In this document: piece by piece, positions 25,517-35,390 of the stretch | How the letters are laid out: the number at the start of each line of letters is the position of its first letter | Position numbering within the stretch: position 1 is the first letter of the stretch | Assembly: GCA_002172915.1 (NCBI GenBank) | Contig: NHBW01000001.1 | Span: 1-41,914, forward strand | Length of the DNA stretch: 41,914 nt | Reading direction: 5' to 3' | Source: Hyphomonas sp. TMED17 | GTDB lineage: Bacteria > Pseudomonadota > Alphaproteobacteria > Caulobacterales > Hyphomonadaceae | Position numbers and translations under genes: made by a program | The notes under the pieces: generated by a model | Database searches by the model: none | What the model saw: only the letters and a program-made list of their open reading frames with translations | What the model was told of the DNA's origin: nothing

Positions 25517-27382
25517 GTGAGCACTACTCATCTTCCTTTTCGGAATGTCCCTTATCTTCCGCAAAAATTGCAGACCAGTCGCTTGGAGAATGGTGATATT
25601 CTCCTGTCCAATGGCCAGCCTCTGAAATCATTCCCTACCCATTTGCTTGCGCCGATTCTGTACTCGGCCGAGCACGCGTCTGACCGGGTCTGGCTCGCCC
25701 AGAGAGATCCGGTCGACCCCTTGCAGCCCGGCTGGCAGACGCTGACTTATGGTCAGGCGCTAGTGCGACTAAGGGCGCTGGTACAGGGGTTCCTGGATCA
25801 TGGCGGAGTACCAAATGCCCCGGTGATGATTTTGTCGCGGAATTCGATTGATCATGCCCTGATTATGTATGCGGCGATGTGGGCGGGACGGCCAGTTGTA
25901 CCCGTAACGCCCGCCTATGCCCTGATTTCGCAGGATTTTAGCCGGTTGAACTATATTGATAAGCTGACCGAGCCAGCAATCGTGTATGTCGAGGATGGTG
26001 TTCAGTATCAGCGCGGACTGGGTGCAATGGCGCTTGACCAGCGTCTGGTCATCTATTCGCGGAATGCACCAGAAAACTGCAACGCGAAATCAATTAATGA
26101 TCTGGCCCGGCCGGCGACCTCTGATGTCGACGCGGCCTTGGCTCGCGTGCAGCCTGACGACCTTGCTAAGCTGATGCTGACTTCGGGATCAACTGGTGAA
26201 CCCAAGGCGGTAATTAATACGCACCGCATGGTGTCTGCGAATGCTAAAATGATCCGGTCTGTCTGGGATGAAGACCTTCTGGCCGCGCAGAGCGGCGGTC
26301 ATCAAGTCATGTGTAATTTCTTACCCTGGAGCCATACTTACGGGGCGCATGCGATCCTGCACAATATGACTGATTGGGGCGGGACGCTGTATATTGACTG
26401 GGGGGCGCCGACGCCGGAACGTCTGCCGCAAATGCTGCGGAATTTGAAGGAAGTCTCGACCACGCAGCACACCACGGTACCGGCAGCCTGGGCCGCGCTG
26501 GCAACTGCGCTTGAGCAGGATAGGGCGCTGGCCGAAGTCTTTTTCAAGCGTCTGATTGTAATGGCCTATGGCGGCGCTGCGATGGGACAGGACATTTATG
26601 AGCGTATCCAAGCGGTCGCAGTCAATGTAACCGGTGAGCGGATCTCGCTATCGGCTGGCTATGGTGCAACCGAGACCTCGCCTACCGCGTCCAATGTGCA
26701 TTGGCCGAATGACACAATGGGACTCATCGGGTGTCCGCTGCCGGGCAATGAATTCAAACTCGTGCCTGCAGCAGAGAAGCTCGAGCTTCGGGTGCGGGGC
26801 GTTAACGTGACGCCGGGCTATTATCGTGATCCGGAACGAACTGCTGCGGCATTTGATGAGGATGGTTATTACCGGCTCGGCGATGCGGTGCGTTTTGTCG
26901 ATCCTGATATGCCAGAAAAGGGGCTGGCGTTTGATGGTCGCACGGCAGAGGAATTTAAACTGGCAAATGGCAGCTGGGTATCAGCCGGCCAAGTCCGGGT
27001 GAAGGCCGTCGCGGCAATTGGTGGTGTTCTGTCCGATGTCGTTGTTTGCGGCCTCAACCAAGATAATATTTGCCTGCTTGGTTTTCTCGACGAAACCTAT
27101 TGTGCGCGTTTGACGGGTGAAGCGCTGACCCCGGAACAGCTCGTCGGGCATGAACAAGTGATTGCCAGCGTCCGTCAGGGGTTAGAGGCTTACAACCATA
27201 GCCACCCAAACGCCGCGTCACGCATTGCACGGATCGTGCTGCAGGCTACCCCACCGCAGGCTGATTTCGGCGAAATAACCGAAAAGGGATATATCAATCA
27301 GTCTCGGGTCCTGTCCTTGCGTGCAGACGAAGTTCACCGGCTTTATAGCGCCGATCCCGATACAGATATTATAATAATTTGA
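25517..27382 (+). CDS. fcs: Feruloyl-CoA synthetase-like CoA ligase
   Basis: 621 residues of the adenylate-forming (ANL) superfamily. The AMP P-loop is LTSGSTGEPKAV (about 221-232), the second core motif is SAGYGATETSPT, and the hinge/ribose region reads YRLGDAVRFVDPDMPEKGL with FDGRTAEEFKLANGSWVS. That late stretch, DPDxPEKGLxFDGRxxEEFKL, is the pattern of feruloyl-CoA synthetases, which start lignin-derived aromatic acid degradation. Other aryl- or acyl-acids cannot be ruled out. The start is GTG 25517, preceded by GGAAAG. The ThDP enzyme gene follows 75 nt later. Confidence 0.87.
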   Translation: MSTTHLPFRNVPYLPQKLQTSRLENGDILLSNGQPLKSFPTHLLAPILYSAEHASDRVWLAQRDPVDPLQPGWQTLTYGQALVRLRALVQGFLDHGGVPNAPVMILSRNSIDHALIMYAAMWAGRPVVPVTPAYALISQDFSRLNYIDKLTEPAIVYVEDGVQYQRGLGAMALDQRLVIYSRNAPENCNAKSINDLARPATSDVDAALARVQPDDLAKLMLTSGSTGEPKAVINTHRMVSANAKMIRSVWDEDLLAAQSGGHQVMCNFLPWSHTYGAHAILHNMTDWGGTLYIDWGAPTPERLPQMLRNLKEVSTTQHTTVPAAWAALATALEQDRALAEVFFKRLIVMAYGGAAMGQDIYERIQAVAVNVTGERISLSAGYGATETSPTASNVHWPNDTMGLIGCPLPGNEFKLVPAAEKLELRVRGVNVTPGYYRDPERTAAAFDEDGYYRLGDAVRFVDPDMPEKGLAFDGRTAEEFKLANGSWVSAGQVRVKAVAAIGGVLSDVVVCGLNQDNICLLGFLDETYCARLTGEALTPEQLVGHEQVIASVRQGLEAYNHSHPNAASRIARIVLQATPPQADFGEITEKGYINQSRVLSLRADEVHRLYSADPDTDIIII

Positions 27383-27457
27383 GTTCAATATGATTTTTGA
27401 GACTGATGCCTGACCGTTCCTTGTTGTGTCGGGTCTTTAAAATAACGAGGTGTTTAA

Positions 27458-29026
27458 ATGGCGAAAACAGAAGCAGATACGTTAACCGGCGCCGAGGCGC
27501 TTGTGCAGACATTGGCGAATAATGGTGTTTCGGCATGTTTTGCCAATCCCGGTACATCCGAAATGCATCTGGTTACAGCGCTTGATAAGGAAACCCGCAT
27601 CCGCTCTGTTCTCTGTCTTTTTGAAGGCGTCGCGACCGGCGCCGCTGATGGCTTCGCGCGGGTTGCGGGGACGCCGGCAATGACATTGTTGCACCTTGGT
27701 GCCGGCTATCTGAATGGCGGGGCAAATTTGCATAATGCCAAACGTGCAAAGACACCAATGATCAATATTATTGGCGACCATGCCGTACCGCATTTGCAGT
27801 ATGAGGCGCCGTTAACCTCGGATATCAAAGGTTTGGCCGAACCGAATATGCGCTGGCTGGAATCAGCCGATACCGTCGCGAGCACGGGTGCATTGGCCAG
27901 TGAGGCATTTGCTGCGAGCTTTGCGCCTTTGCCCGGGCCAGTCGGGCTGGTGCTGCCAGCCGACTCGGCTTGGCTGAAAGGCGGGGAGATTGGGCCGGTC
28001 GTGACCTGCGATGTGCTGAAAACCGTCGCGCCTGAACTCATCTCCGAAGCTGTTGCGGCGCTGGCAAAGGCCAAGCACCCGGTTCTCATAATAAATGGTT
28101 CGGCGCTAACCGCCGAGGGTTTGGCGGCTGCAGCGCGATTGAAAGCGCATGGTATCCGCGTAATGACTGATACATTTTATCCGAAAATGCGACGCGGTGC
28201 CGGCCTGTTTGCGCCTGACCGGTTGCAGTATTTCGCTGAAATGGCGATGGATGATCTGAACGGAACCGACCTGATGCTGGCAGCAGGAACAACATTGCCG
28301 GTGGCGTTTTTTGCCTATCCGGGAAAACCAAGTTTGCTGGTGCCGGAGGGCTGCGAGACACTGGTCGTCGGCGGGGCCGAAACCGATAGTGCTGCAACGC
28401 TGGCCGCACTGGCCGATGCGCTCGGGGCCGAAACCTCGGCGCCGATGACAGAATTGAAGCTGCCGGATGCGCCGGCCGGGCCGCTGACAGCCGCAGCGGT
28501 CGGTGCAAGCCTGGCCCGTCATATGCCAGAAAATGCGCTGGTTTCGGACGACGGCGTTTCAAACAGCCTATTGTCGTTTTTGACCACAGAAACAGCGCGT
28601 CAGCATGACTGGATGATGCTGACCGGCGGGGCTATCGGCCAGGGTATGCCATTGGCGCTGGGAGCTGCGATTGCCGCACCTGACCGCAAAGTGATCTGCT
28701 TGTCTGGTGATGGCGCAGGCATGTATACGGTACAGGCTTTGTGGAGCATGGCGCGGGAAAATGCGGATGTAACGACAATTGTCTACGTCAATCATTCGTA
28801 CCGGATCTTGAATATTGAGCTGTACCGGACCGGGGCGGGTAATCCGGGACCGACTGCGAAGGATATGCTGTCAATTGGCGGTCCTGACATCAATTGGGTG
28901 GCATTGTCGGAAAGCATGGGCGTGCCAGCGATTGAGGCCGCGACCGCAGAGGTGTTTGATGCAGAGTTGGCGAAGGCTATGGCTGAGAAAGGCCCGAAAC
29001 TGATCGCGGCTATTGTGCCGGGATAA
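27458..29026 (+). CDS. ThDP-dependent enzyme, acetolactate synthase-like
   Basis: 522 residues with the two ThDP domains. The Pyr domain has the activating glutamate, Glu56 in FEGVATGAADG. The PP domain has the ThDP motif GDG (417-419) ending with Asn445. The usual acetolactate synthase FAD-binding central region looks shortened, and the protein resembles the benzoylformate-decarboxylase/acetolactate-synthase-large-subunit-like group. A decarboxylase or carboligase acting on a 2-oxo acid is likely; making branched-chain precursors is less likely because no small subunit follows. GAGG precedes ATG 27458. A co-transcribed partner of the CoA ligase is plausible. Confidence 0.85.
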   Translation: MAKTEADTLTGAEALVQTLANNGVSACFANPGTSEMHLVTALDKETRIRSVLCLFEGVATGAADGFARVAGTPAMTLLHLGAGYLNGGANLHNAKRAKTPMINIIGDHAVPHLQYEAPLTSDIKGLAEPNMRWLESADTVASTGALASEAFAASFAPLPGPVGLVLPADSAWLKGGEIGPVVTCDVLKTVAPELISEAVAALAKAKHPVLIINGSALTAEGLAAAARLKAHGIRVMTDTFYPKMRRGAGLFAPDRLQYFAEMAMDDLNGTDLMLAAGTTLPVAFFAYPGKPSLLVPEGCETLVVGGAETDSAATLAALADALGAETSAPMTELKLPDAPAGPLTAAAVGASLARHMPENALVSDDGVSNSLLSFLTTETARQHDWMMLTGGAIGQGMPLALGAAIAAPDRKVICLSGDGAGMYTVQALWSMARENADVTTIVYVNHSYRILNIELYRTGAGNPGPTAKDMLSIGGPDINWVALSESMGVPAIEAATAEVFDAELAKAMAEKGPKLIAAIVPG

Positions 29027-29036
29027 CCCATCATAA

Positions 29037-29270
29037 TTATTGTTGTCGCGTCCAGAGCGTCACTATTTTGTCTGGAGCCGGTGGCGCCCTTTGAATTGCA
29101 GCGTGTGCAATCGCGGGATTAAGGTTCCGGCCTGGATGGGCAGGCCGGATTAGTTTCAAGACAGCGATTTCGTGGCGCAATTTATTGCATTCGCAGTTTG
29201 AGACCCGCGCTATGCTTTGTTCGCCGTCGACTCGCAATTGAACCAGGCCGGCCCGCAGATCAGGTTTCAT
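29037..29270 (-). CDS. Possible 77-residue ORF after chvI
   Basis: ATG 29270 lies inside the last codons of chvI and overlaps its stop by 11 nt, which is a coupled-start arrangement. The 77-residue product begins [19 protein letters not shown] and ends with a proline-rich tail. I recognise no domain. It fills the space where chvG, the usual partner of chvI, would begin, but nothing in it resembles a kinase. It also spans the hairpin at 29126-29149. It may be non-coding. Confidence 0.25.
   Translation of the reverse strand: MKPDLRAGLVQLRVDGEQSIARVSNCECNKLRHEIAVLKLIRPAHPGRNLNPAIAHAAIQRAPPAPDKIVTLWTRQQ
29126..29149 (+). terminator. Hairpin downstream of ThDP-enzyme gene
   Basis: TCCGGCCTG (29126-29134) pairs perfectly with CAGGCCGGA (29141-29149) around the 6-nt loop GATGGG. 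The stem is strong and lies about 100 nt after the ThDP-enzyme stop, between convergent transcripts. The following sequence TTAGTTTC is only weakly T-rich, so it may be a terminator or a 3'-end stabiliser. Confidence 0.45.
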
Positions 29271-29955
29271 TATAACGATAGCCGACGCCATAGAGCGTTT
29301 CGATCGCGTCAAAGTCGGGTGCGCTATCACGAAACTTTTTCCGGAGCCGCTTGATATGGCTGTCTATTGTCCGGTCGTCGACATAGATCTGATCATCATA
29401 GGCCGCGTCCATCAGCTGGTCTCTCGACTTCACATATCCCGGCCGCGCCGCCAGGGCCTGAAGGATCAGGAATTCGGTCACTGTAAGCCGGACTGGATGG
29501 CCGTCCCACGAACAGCCATGCCGGTTCGGGTCGAGAGTTAGTCGGCCTCTGACAATCGGCTTGATATCTTCGTCTTCTTCACTTTGACGGCCGCTTCGGG
29601 CCCGTCTGAGCACGGCCTTGACCCGTTCTGACAGGAGACGGTTTGAGCAGGGTTTGCGAACAAAATCGTCGGCGCCGATATTGAAGCCAATAACTTCATC
29701 AATCTCTTCATCTTTCGAGGTCAGGAAGATTACCGGTATCTCCGAGGTTTGCCGGAGCCGCTTTAATAGCTCCATACCGTCCATTTTCGGCATTTTTACA
29801 TCCAGAATGGCAAGATCGGGCGGGGATTCATTCAAGCCATTGAGCGCGGACAGGCCGTCATGATAAGACTGAACGCTATATCCTTCGGCTTCAAAGAATA
29901 TTCTGAGGCTGGCGACAATGTTCTCATCATCATCTACCAAGGCGAGTGTCGGCAT
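29260..29955 (-). CDS. chvI: OmpR-family response regulator, ChvI-like
   Basis: 231 residues. The receiver domain has the acidic pocket Asp8/Asp9, phospho-acceptor Asp52 in [13 protein letters not shown], Thr79 in [11 protein letters not shown] and Lys101. The C-terminal part is an OmpR-type winged helix with [32 protein letters not shown]. The [11 protein letters not shown] sequence is characteristic of ChvI, the envelope/acid-stress regulator of Alphaproteobacteria. A strong GGAGGAG ribosome site precedes ATG 29955. Unusually, no chvG-type kinase gene follows; only a small doubtful ORF does. The kinase must be elsewhere or replaced. Confidence 0.9.
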   Translation of the reverse strand: MPTLALVDDDENIVASLRIFFEAEGYSVQSYHDGLSALNGLNESPPDLAILDVKMPKMDGMELLKRLRQTSEIPVIFLTSKDEEIDEVIGFNIGADDFVRKPCSNRLLSERVKAVLRRARSGRQSEEDEDIKPIVRGRLTLDPNRHGCSWDGHPVRLTVTEFLILQALAARPGYVKSRDQLMDAAYDDQIYVDDRTIDSHIKRLRKKFRDSAPDFDAIETLYGVGYRYNET

Positions 29956-30050
29956 AACGCATCTCCTCCTGTGACCGATCCATTCCGGATGATTTAATAA
30001 GGTCTAACCATTTTTTGCGGCGCGCTTAAAGCCCGAAATCCAGAGATGAC

Positions 30051-31391
30051 TTAGTTGTAACTCGCTAGCACTTCATCCAGAACCCGTTCGAGATCCTTAA
30101 TTGTGCGGACATGAACCATTCGATTCGCATAGGGCCGGTATCGCGGAATTTCACTATCACCGCTGCCCCACTGGCTCTCAGCTTCAGGACACAGCCAGAT
30201 GGTTTGTTTGGCGCGGCTGGCGGCTTCGGAGAAAATATCAACCCGGGGGTCGCCGTAATTCGAGCGGCCATCTCCGAGTACGATAAGGGTGGTCCGGCGG
30301 TCGATGACATTCCAGTGATCCATTTTCAGATCTGAAAAGGACTGGCCATAATCGGTCGAGCTCATCCCGATCCGAAAAATGATTTCGTCCATCGCCGCGG
30401 AAAAGTCCTGCTGCTCGAGAATATCACCAACACTTTCGAGACGCCCGGAAAATGCGAAACTCTCAATATCGGGAACGACATCATTGAGACTGTAAATGAG
30501 CATCAGGAAAAAGCGGACAACCGAGGCGACCGAACCTGAAACATCACAGACAGCAACAATTTTCGGGCGGTCCCGTTTATTGTTCTTCCAAAGCAGTTCG
30601 AAGGGAACACCGTCAAAACCGGCATTTTTGCGTAGTGTTTTCCGCAAATCGAGCTGTCCACGATTCTTCTTGCTGCGCCTGCGCGAGTGCTTCACCGCCA
30701 GCCGCCGCGCCAGCTTTTCGACCAGCGTTCGCATTCTTTCGAGGTCGCGTCGATCGAGCTGGGTGATTGCTTTTTCGGATAAAAATTCCTGCCGAAAGGT
30801 TTCGGTCGCACCGGCGCCATATGTCTCAAAAGCTTGCTGGGCATAATTGCGAGCGCGCATAAACATTTCACGACGTGCTTCAATGAGTTTTTCGGCTTCG
30901 CCCTCACCTTCGTCTGTCAGACGTCGGAATGCGTCCATCATTTTTGTATCGAGCCGCTCAAGCCCCATGCTTTTCATCATTTTCTGGGCGAAAAATGAGA
31001 CCTGGGTCGAGAATTCGATATCCTGTATTTCGGCTTCTTGTCCGGCTTTTGCGAGGGCGATGGTGATTTTCGCCTCGTCTCCCGATTCGATCAGCGATAA
31101 CATATCGTCGGAAGTCGTATCAGTCTCAGTGTCACCCGGAGCAGCATTGGAAACGGATTTTGAAGCGGTATCCAAAGCGCGGCTGAAATACAGGTCGAAA
31201 AGCCGGTCGTGGGTCGCTTTTTCCTCTGGCGATTTGGCAAGAACACAGCGCAGCGTATCTGCGAGCTTGGCGCGATCAGCGTAACCAATTAACCGCACCG
31301 CCCTCGCGGCATCGATCGACTCGCCTGTAGAAACCCGAATGTCGGCCGACCGCAGGGCGCGGATGAAGTCGGTTATGACTTTGTCGGCCAT
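30051..31391 (-). CDS. VWA-domain protein, CoxE-like
   Basis: 446 residues. The N-terminal 250 residues are helical and acidic, with basic RRRSKKNRG before the VWA domain. The MIDAS metal motif is DVSGSV (Asp283, Ser285, Ser287) in VAVCDVSGSVASVVRFF; a further conserved part is VLGDGRSNYGDPR. It belongs to the CoxE-like VWA proteins that pair with MoxR ATPases to mature or insert metal cofactors or remodel complexes. Its ATG follows the stop of the MoxR gene directly with no spacer (TAA-ATG), so the two are made together. The client protein is unknown. Confidence 0.9.
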   Translation of the reverse strand: MADKVITDFIRALRSADIRVSTGESIDAARAVRLIGYADRAKLADTLRCVLAKSPEEKATHDRLFDLYFSRALDTASKSVSNAAPGDTETDTTSDDMLSLIESGDEAKITIALAKAGQEAEIQDIEFSTQVSFFAQKMMKSMGLERLDTKMMDAFRRLTDEGEGEAEKLIEARREMFMRARNYAQQAFETYGAGATETFRQEFLSEKAITQLDRRDLERMRTLVEKLARRLAVKHSRRRSKKNRGQLDLRKTLRKNAGFDGVPFELLWKNNKRDRPKIVAVCDVSGSVASVVRFFLMLIYSLNDVVPDIESFAFSGRLESVGDILEQQDFSAAMDEIIFRIGMSSTDYGQSFSDLKMDHWNVIDRRTTLIVLGDGRSNYGDPRVDIFSEAASRAKQTIWLCPEAESQWGSGDSEIPRYRPYANRMVHVRTIKDLERVLDEVLASYN

Positions 31392-32342
31392 TTATTGCCC
31401 CGCGACACTGTCTCGGGTGAGCTTGCGCAGTTCTTTATCGACAGCCTGAATATCGCTTTCATGCTTAAGCAGAACGTTCAATGTTGTTCGGACCATGTCT
31501 TCGTCGAGTTCGCTGGCATGCATCAATAATAGCGTTCTGGCCCAGTCGACAGTTTCTGAAATTGACGGACGCTTGCGGATATCCATGTCTCTTAGACTAT
31601 GAACAAAATTGACCAGCTGTTTAAGCAGGTCAGAAGACACGTCGGGCACGCGGGCTTGTACAATTGCCCGCTCTCGTTTCGGATCCGGAAAATCGATATA
31701 GAGATGCAGACAGCGGCGCTTGAGGGCATCGCCGAGCTCGCGAATATTGTTCGAAGTCAGAATCACCAATGGCGGAACTTGTGCCTGAATGGTCCCGATT
31801 TCCGGAACCGTCACTTGATAATCCGACAGGATTTCAAGCAGATATGCTTCGAACTCTTCATCGGATTTATCAATTTCGTCGATCAGCAATACGGAGCCTT
31901 GTGTTTGCTGCATAGCGGTTAGCAGCGGGCGTGGTTCGAGAAATGTTTCCGAAAAGAACAAGTCTTCAAAGCTGGTGAGTTTGTCGAAGGCCGCCGCCAG
32001 ACTGGTGGCGCCATCCATGACTTCGCCGAGCTTCTCTTTTAGCAACTGGGTATAGAGCAATTGCTTGCCGTATTTCCATTCATACAGGGCCTTGCCCTCA
32101 TCGAGACCCTCATAGCACTGCAGCCGGTTCAGGGGCACATTCAGGAAACGGCCCATTGATGCCGCCAGGTCTGTTTTGCCGACCCCGGCGGGACCTTCGA
32201 TCAGAATCGGCTTGCGCAGATTGTGCGCCAGATAGATCGCTGTTGAAATTTCGCGTGTCGAGATATAGCCGACCGAGGCGAGGCCTGCGGTGATTGCATC
32301 AATGCTCGTAAGTGGCGCATAGCCTGTTTTAGTCTCAGTCAT
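31392..32342 (-). CDS. MoxR-family AAA+ ATPase
   Basis: 316 residues. Walker A is EGPAGVGKT (about 49-57), Walker B is VLLIDEIDKSD (Asp154, Glu155), sensor 1 is ILTSNNIRELGDALKRR, followed by the C-terminal lid domain. MoxR ATPases act as chaperones with VWA partners, and the partner gene follows with no spacer. The pair sits downstream of polA across a 140-nt gap and has no cox or mox structural genes beside it, so the target complex is unknown. Confidence 0.92.
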   Translation of the reverse strand: MTETKTGYAPLTSIDAITAGLASVGYISTREISTAIYLAHNLRKPILIEGPAGVGKTDLAASMGRFLNVPLNRLQCYEGLDEGKALYEWKYGKQLLYTQLLKEKLGEVMDGATSLAAAFDKLTSFEDLFFSETFLEPRPLLTAMQQTQGSVLLIDEIDKSDEEFEAYLLEILSDYQVTVPEIGTIQAQVPPLVILTSNNIRELGDALKRRCLHLYIDFPDPKRERAIVQARVPDVSSDLLKQLVNFVHSLRDMDIRKRPSISETVDWARTLLLMHASELDEDMVRTTLNVLLKHESDIQAVDKELRKLTRDSVAGQ

Positions 32343-32484
32343 TCAGCTGAGGTAGCGGCCAAGTCTGATGTCGGCAAGCCTCACCTTAAGACAGGTTCGC
32401 CAATAAATCTGTTCCAGCTCATTCCGACGAATCCGGGGGTTGGCCAGTGAACAGGCTATGAAAATTGCCGGCTGAGTGCTCGCT

Positions 32485-35277
32485 CTAATGAGCTTCAGAC
32501 CAGTTCTGCCCGGCGCTGGCTTCGACAATCAAAGGGACCGAAAGGTTTAATGCTGGCTGTGGCGCGCGTTCCATGGTTTCGGTTACGACTTTTAGCAACG
32601 CATCCGCTTCGCCCGCGGGCGTTTCGAAAATCAGTTCGTCATGCACTTGCAACAGCATTCTGGCTTGTAATCCGGCTTTCTCCAATGCGGGTGGTACCGC
32701 GATCATTGAGCGCTTTATGATATCAGCGGCCGAGCCCTGAATCGGTGCATTAATCGCCTGCCGTTCGGCAAAGCCGCGTTCTGCGCCATTCTTTGAATCA
32801 ATGCCTTTGAGATGCAGTACCCGTCCGAAGGCGGTTTCGACCGTCTTGGTTTCGCGTGCTTTGGCTTTTGTGTCCTCCATATAGGCTTTAATGCCGGGAA
32901 ATTTTTCAAAGTATGCTTTGATGTAATCGCTGGCTTCGCTGCGCGGGATCGACAATTGCCGTGCCAGACCGAAAGCCGAAATACCGTAGATAATGCCGAA
33001 ATTAATCGCTTTCGCACGCCGGCGTATCATTGGATCCATTCCTTCGATTGGAACATTGAACATTTCGCTGGCGGTCATTGCATGGATATCGAGACCATTT
33101 CGGAAGGCTGATTTCAGCGCGTCTATATCTGCGATGTGAGCCAGTAGGCGGAGCTCAATCTGGCTGTAATCAGCGCTTATCAACTGATTGCCTGGCTCGG
33201 CGATGAACGCCTCGCGGATTTTCCGTCCCTCGTCGGTACGAATAGGGATATTCTGCAGGTTCGGGTCATTTGATGACAATCGTCCTGTCTGCGCACCTGT
33301 CATGCTGTAATTAGTATGAACCCGACCGGTTGCCGGATTGATTTGTTCTTGCAGCGTCTCCGTATATGTCGAGCGAAGTTTGGATAGAGACCGCCAGCTC
33401 AGAATTGTGCGCGGTAGCGGCTGCCCTTCAGCCGCCAGATCCTCCAAAATTTCAGCGCCTGTCTGCCAGGCACCTGTTTTGGTTTTTTTGCCCCCCGGCA
33501 GCCCCATTTCATCAAACAGAATCTCACCCAATTGTTTCGGTGATCCCATATTGAAAGTCCGGCCAGCCTGCTGGTAGGCTTCATCTTCAAGCGCTGCCAT
33601 ACGCTGGGCAAAACCGGCGCTGAGTTGTGACAGCTTCTGGGCATCGACTTTAATGCCGGCGGCTTCCATGTCCGACAGAACCGTCATCAGGGGACGCTCA
33701 AGCGTTTCATAAACGGCGGTCACGCCATGTTTGTGCAGTTTTGACTTCATCAAATGCCAGAGACGCAGCGTGATGTCAGCGTCTTCGGCGGCATATTCGG
33801 TAGCCTTGTCGAGGGCAACGCGGTCAAAGCTAATCTGTGCCTTGCCGCTGCCGCAGACATCCTTGAATGTAATCGGAGTGTGACTGAAATAGCGTTCGGC
33901 CAGCTCGTCCATGCCGTGGCCATGCATGCCGGCATGGAGGACGAAGCTGAGCAGCATCGTGTCGTCAATCGGGGTGATGTCGAGGCCATATCGTTTCAGG
34001 ACCGAAATATCATATTTGATGTTCTGGCCAATTTTAAGAATGGATGGATCCTGCAAAATGGGTTGCAGGCGCGCTAGCGCCGCTTGCATATCGATTTGTT
34101 GCGGGGGTTCGGCGCCGAACATATCTCCGTTCGCCTGCGCTTCGGGATCGATATGCTGTAATGGAATATAGCATGCCTCATTGGCATCGACGGCAAGTGA
34201 GATGCCGACAAGTCTGCTGGCCTGGGCATCAAGTGCATCTGTTTCCGTATCAATTGCAAAATAGCCTTGTCGGCGGCAGCGGGCGATCCAGCCGTCGAGC
34301 GTATCAAGGTCTCGAACAAGCTCATATTTGCTGCGATCTATTGCGGTTTCTGCCGGTGACGGCTCGGCCATAATGCCGTCATTCTGAAGTGTTTCGCGAA
34401 CCCGCCTCGTGATTGTTCTCAATTCCATGCTTTCGAGGAATTTTAGGAGTGTTTCGGGATCAGGATCCTGCACGGCCAGTTCTTCCAGACCGGTTTCGAC
34501 CGGCACATTTTCATCGAGCGTCACAAGCCGTTTGGAGAGCCTGATTTGATCGGCAAAGCCGAGTAGTGTTTCGCGGCGTTTTGGTTGTTTGATCTCGCCA
34601 GCGCGGTTCAGAAGCGCTTCAAGATCACCAAAATCATTCAACAGAGTTGCAGCGGTTTTAACGCCAATGCCGGGCGCTCCGGGAATATTGTCGACACTAT
34701 CCCCGGCAAGGGCCTGTACATCGATTACGCGCTCGGGTTTGACACCGAATTTTTCAATAACTTGATCAATGCCAATATGCTTGTTTTTCATTGTATCAAG
34801 CATTTGGATCTGGTCTGTCACCAGCTGCATGAGATCCTTGTCCGACGACACGATCGTGACGCGGGCCCCTTTTGCTGCGGCTTGCCGCGCATAAGTCGCA
34901 ATCAGGTCGTCGGCCTCATAACCTTCCATTTGCAGAGCATGGGTGTGAAAAGCGATCGCAGCTTGCCGGACATAGTCGAATTGCGGCTTCAAATCGGCCG
35001 GTGGTTCGTCACGATTGGCTTTGTATTCCGGGTAAATGTCATTTCGGAATGTATAGGATGATTTGTCGAACACACAGGCAAAATGGCTTGGCCGTTCCGG
35101 TCCTTTAAGGTCTTCCAGCAGCTTCCAGAGCATATTGCAGAAGCCGGATACCGCGCCTATCGGCAGGCCGTCGCTGGCTCTCGAAAGCGGTGGCAGGGCG
35201 TGGTAAGCCCGGAAAATGTAAGCGCTTGCATCGATGAGATAGAGGTGGCTGTCTTGATTGATCGGGGCGCTTGGCAT
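32485..35277 (-). CDS. polA: DNA polymerase I
   Basis: 930 residues from ATG 35277, close to the 928 of E. coli Pol I. Three domains are visible: the N-terminal 5'-3' exonuclease (YLIDASAYIFRAYHALPPL onward, VQALAGDSVDNIPGAPGIG), the 3'-5' exonuclease with FAIDTETDALD, and the polymerase with DYSQIELRLLAHI (motif A), RRAKAINFGIIYGISAFGLA (O-helix) and LLQVHDELIFE (motif C). The proofreading Asp/Glu appear retained. ATG 35286 is also in frame, but AAGGA abuts it with no spacer, so the ATG 9 nt further in fits better. It repairs and processes Okazaki fragments. Confidence 0.97.
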   Translation of the reverse strand: MPSAPINQDSHLYLIDASAYIFRAYHALPPLSRASDGLPIGAVSGFCNMLWKLLEDLKGPERPSHFACVFDKSSYTFRNDIYPEYKANRDEPPADLKPQFDYVRQAAIAFHTHALQMEGYEADDLIATYARQAAAKGARVTIVSSDKDLMQLVTDQIQMLDTMKNKHIGIDQVIEKFGVKPERVIDVQALAGDSVDNIPGAPGIGVKTAATLLNDFGDLEALLNRAGEIKQPKRRETLLGFADQIRLSKRLVTLDENVPVETGLEELAVQDPDPETLLKFLESMELRTITRRVRETLQNDGIMAEPSPAETAIDRSKYELVRDLDTLDGWIARCRRQGYFAIDTETDALDAQASRLVGISLAVDANEACYIPLQHIDPEAQANGDMFGAEPPQQIDMQAALARLQPILQDPSILKIGQNIKYDISVLKRYGLDITPIDDTMLLSFVLHAGMHGHGMDELAERYFSHTPITFKDVCGSGKAQISFDRVALDKATEYAAEDADITLRLWHLMKSKLHKHGVTAVYETLERPLMTVLSDMEAAGIKVDAQKLSQLSAGFAQRMAALEDEAYQQAGRTFNMGSPKQLGEILFDEMGLPGGKKTKTGAWQTGAEILEDLAAEGQPLPRTILSWRSLSKLRSTYTETLQEQINPATGRVHTNYSMTGAQTGRLSSNDPNLQNIPIRTDEGRKIREAFIAEPGNQLISADYSQIELRLLAHIADIDALKSAFRNGLDIHAMTASEMFNVPIEGMDPMIRRRAKAINFGIIYGISAFGLARQLSIPRSEASDYIKAYFEKFPGIKAYMEDTKAKARETKTVETAFGRVLHLKGIDSKNGAERGFAERQAINAPIQGSAADIIKRSMIAVPPALEKAGLQARMLLQVHDELIFETPAGEADALLKVVTETMERAPQPALNLSVPLIVEASAGQNWSEAH

Positions 35278-35390
35278 CAGGTCCATTCCTTAAATTGGTC
35301 TTCTCTAGCTTTAGTCGCAGCGGTGTATCGCGTTAAGAGCTGATGGGAATATATTTCTATCAGGCTGTCTGTCAGGGGCTTGAGACGATG

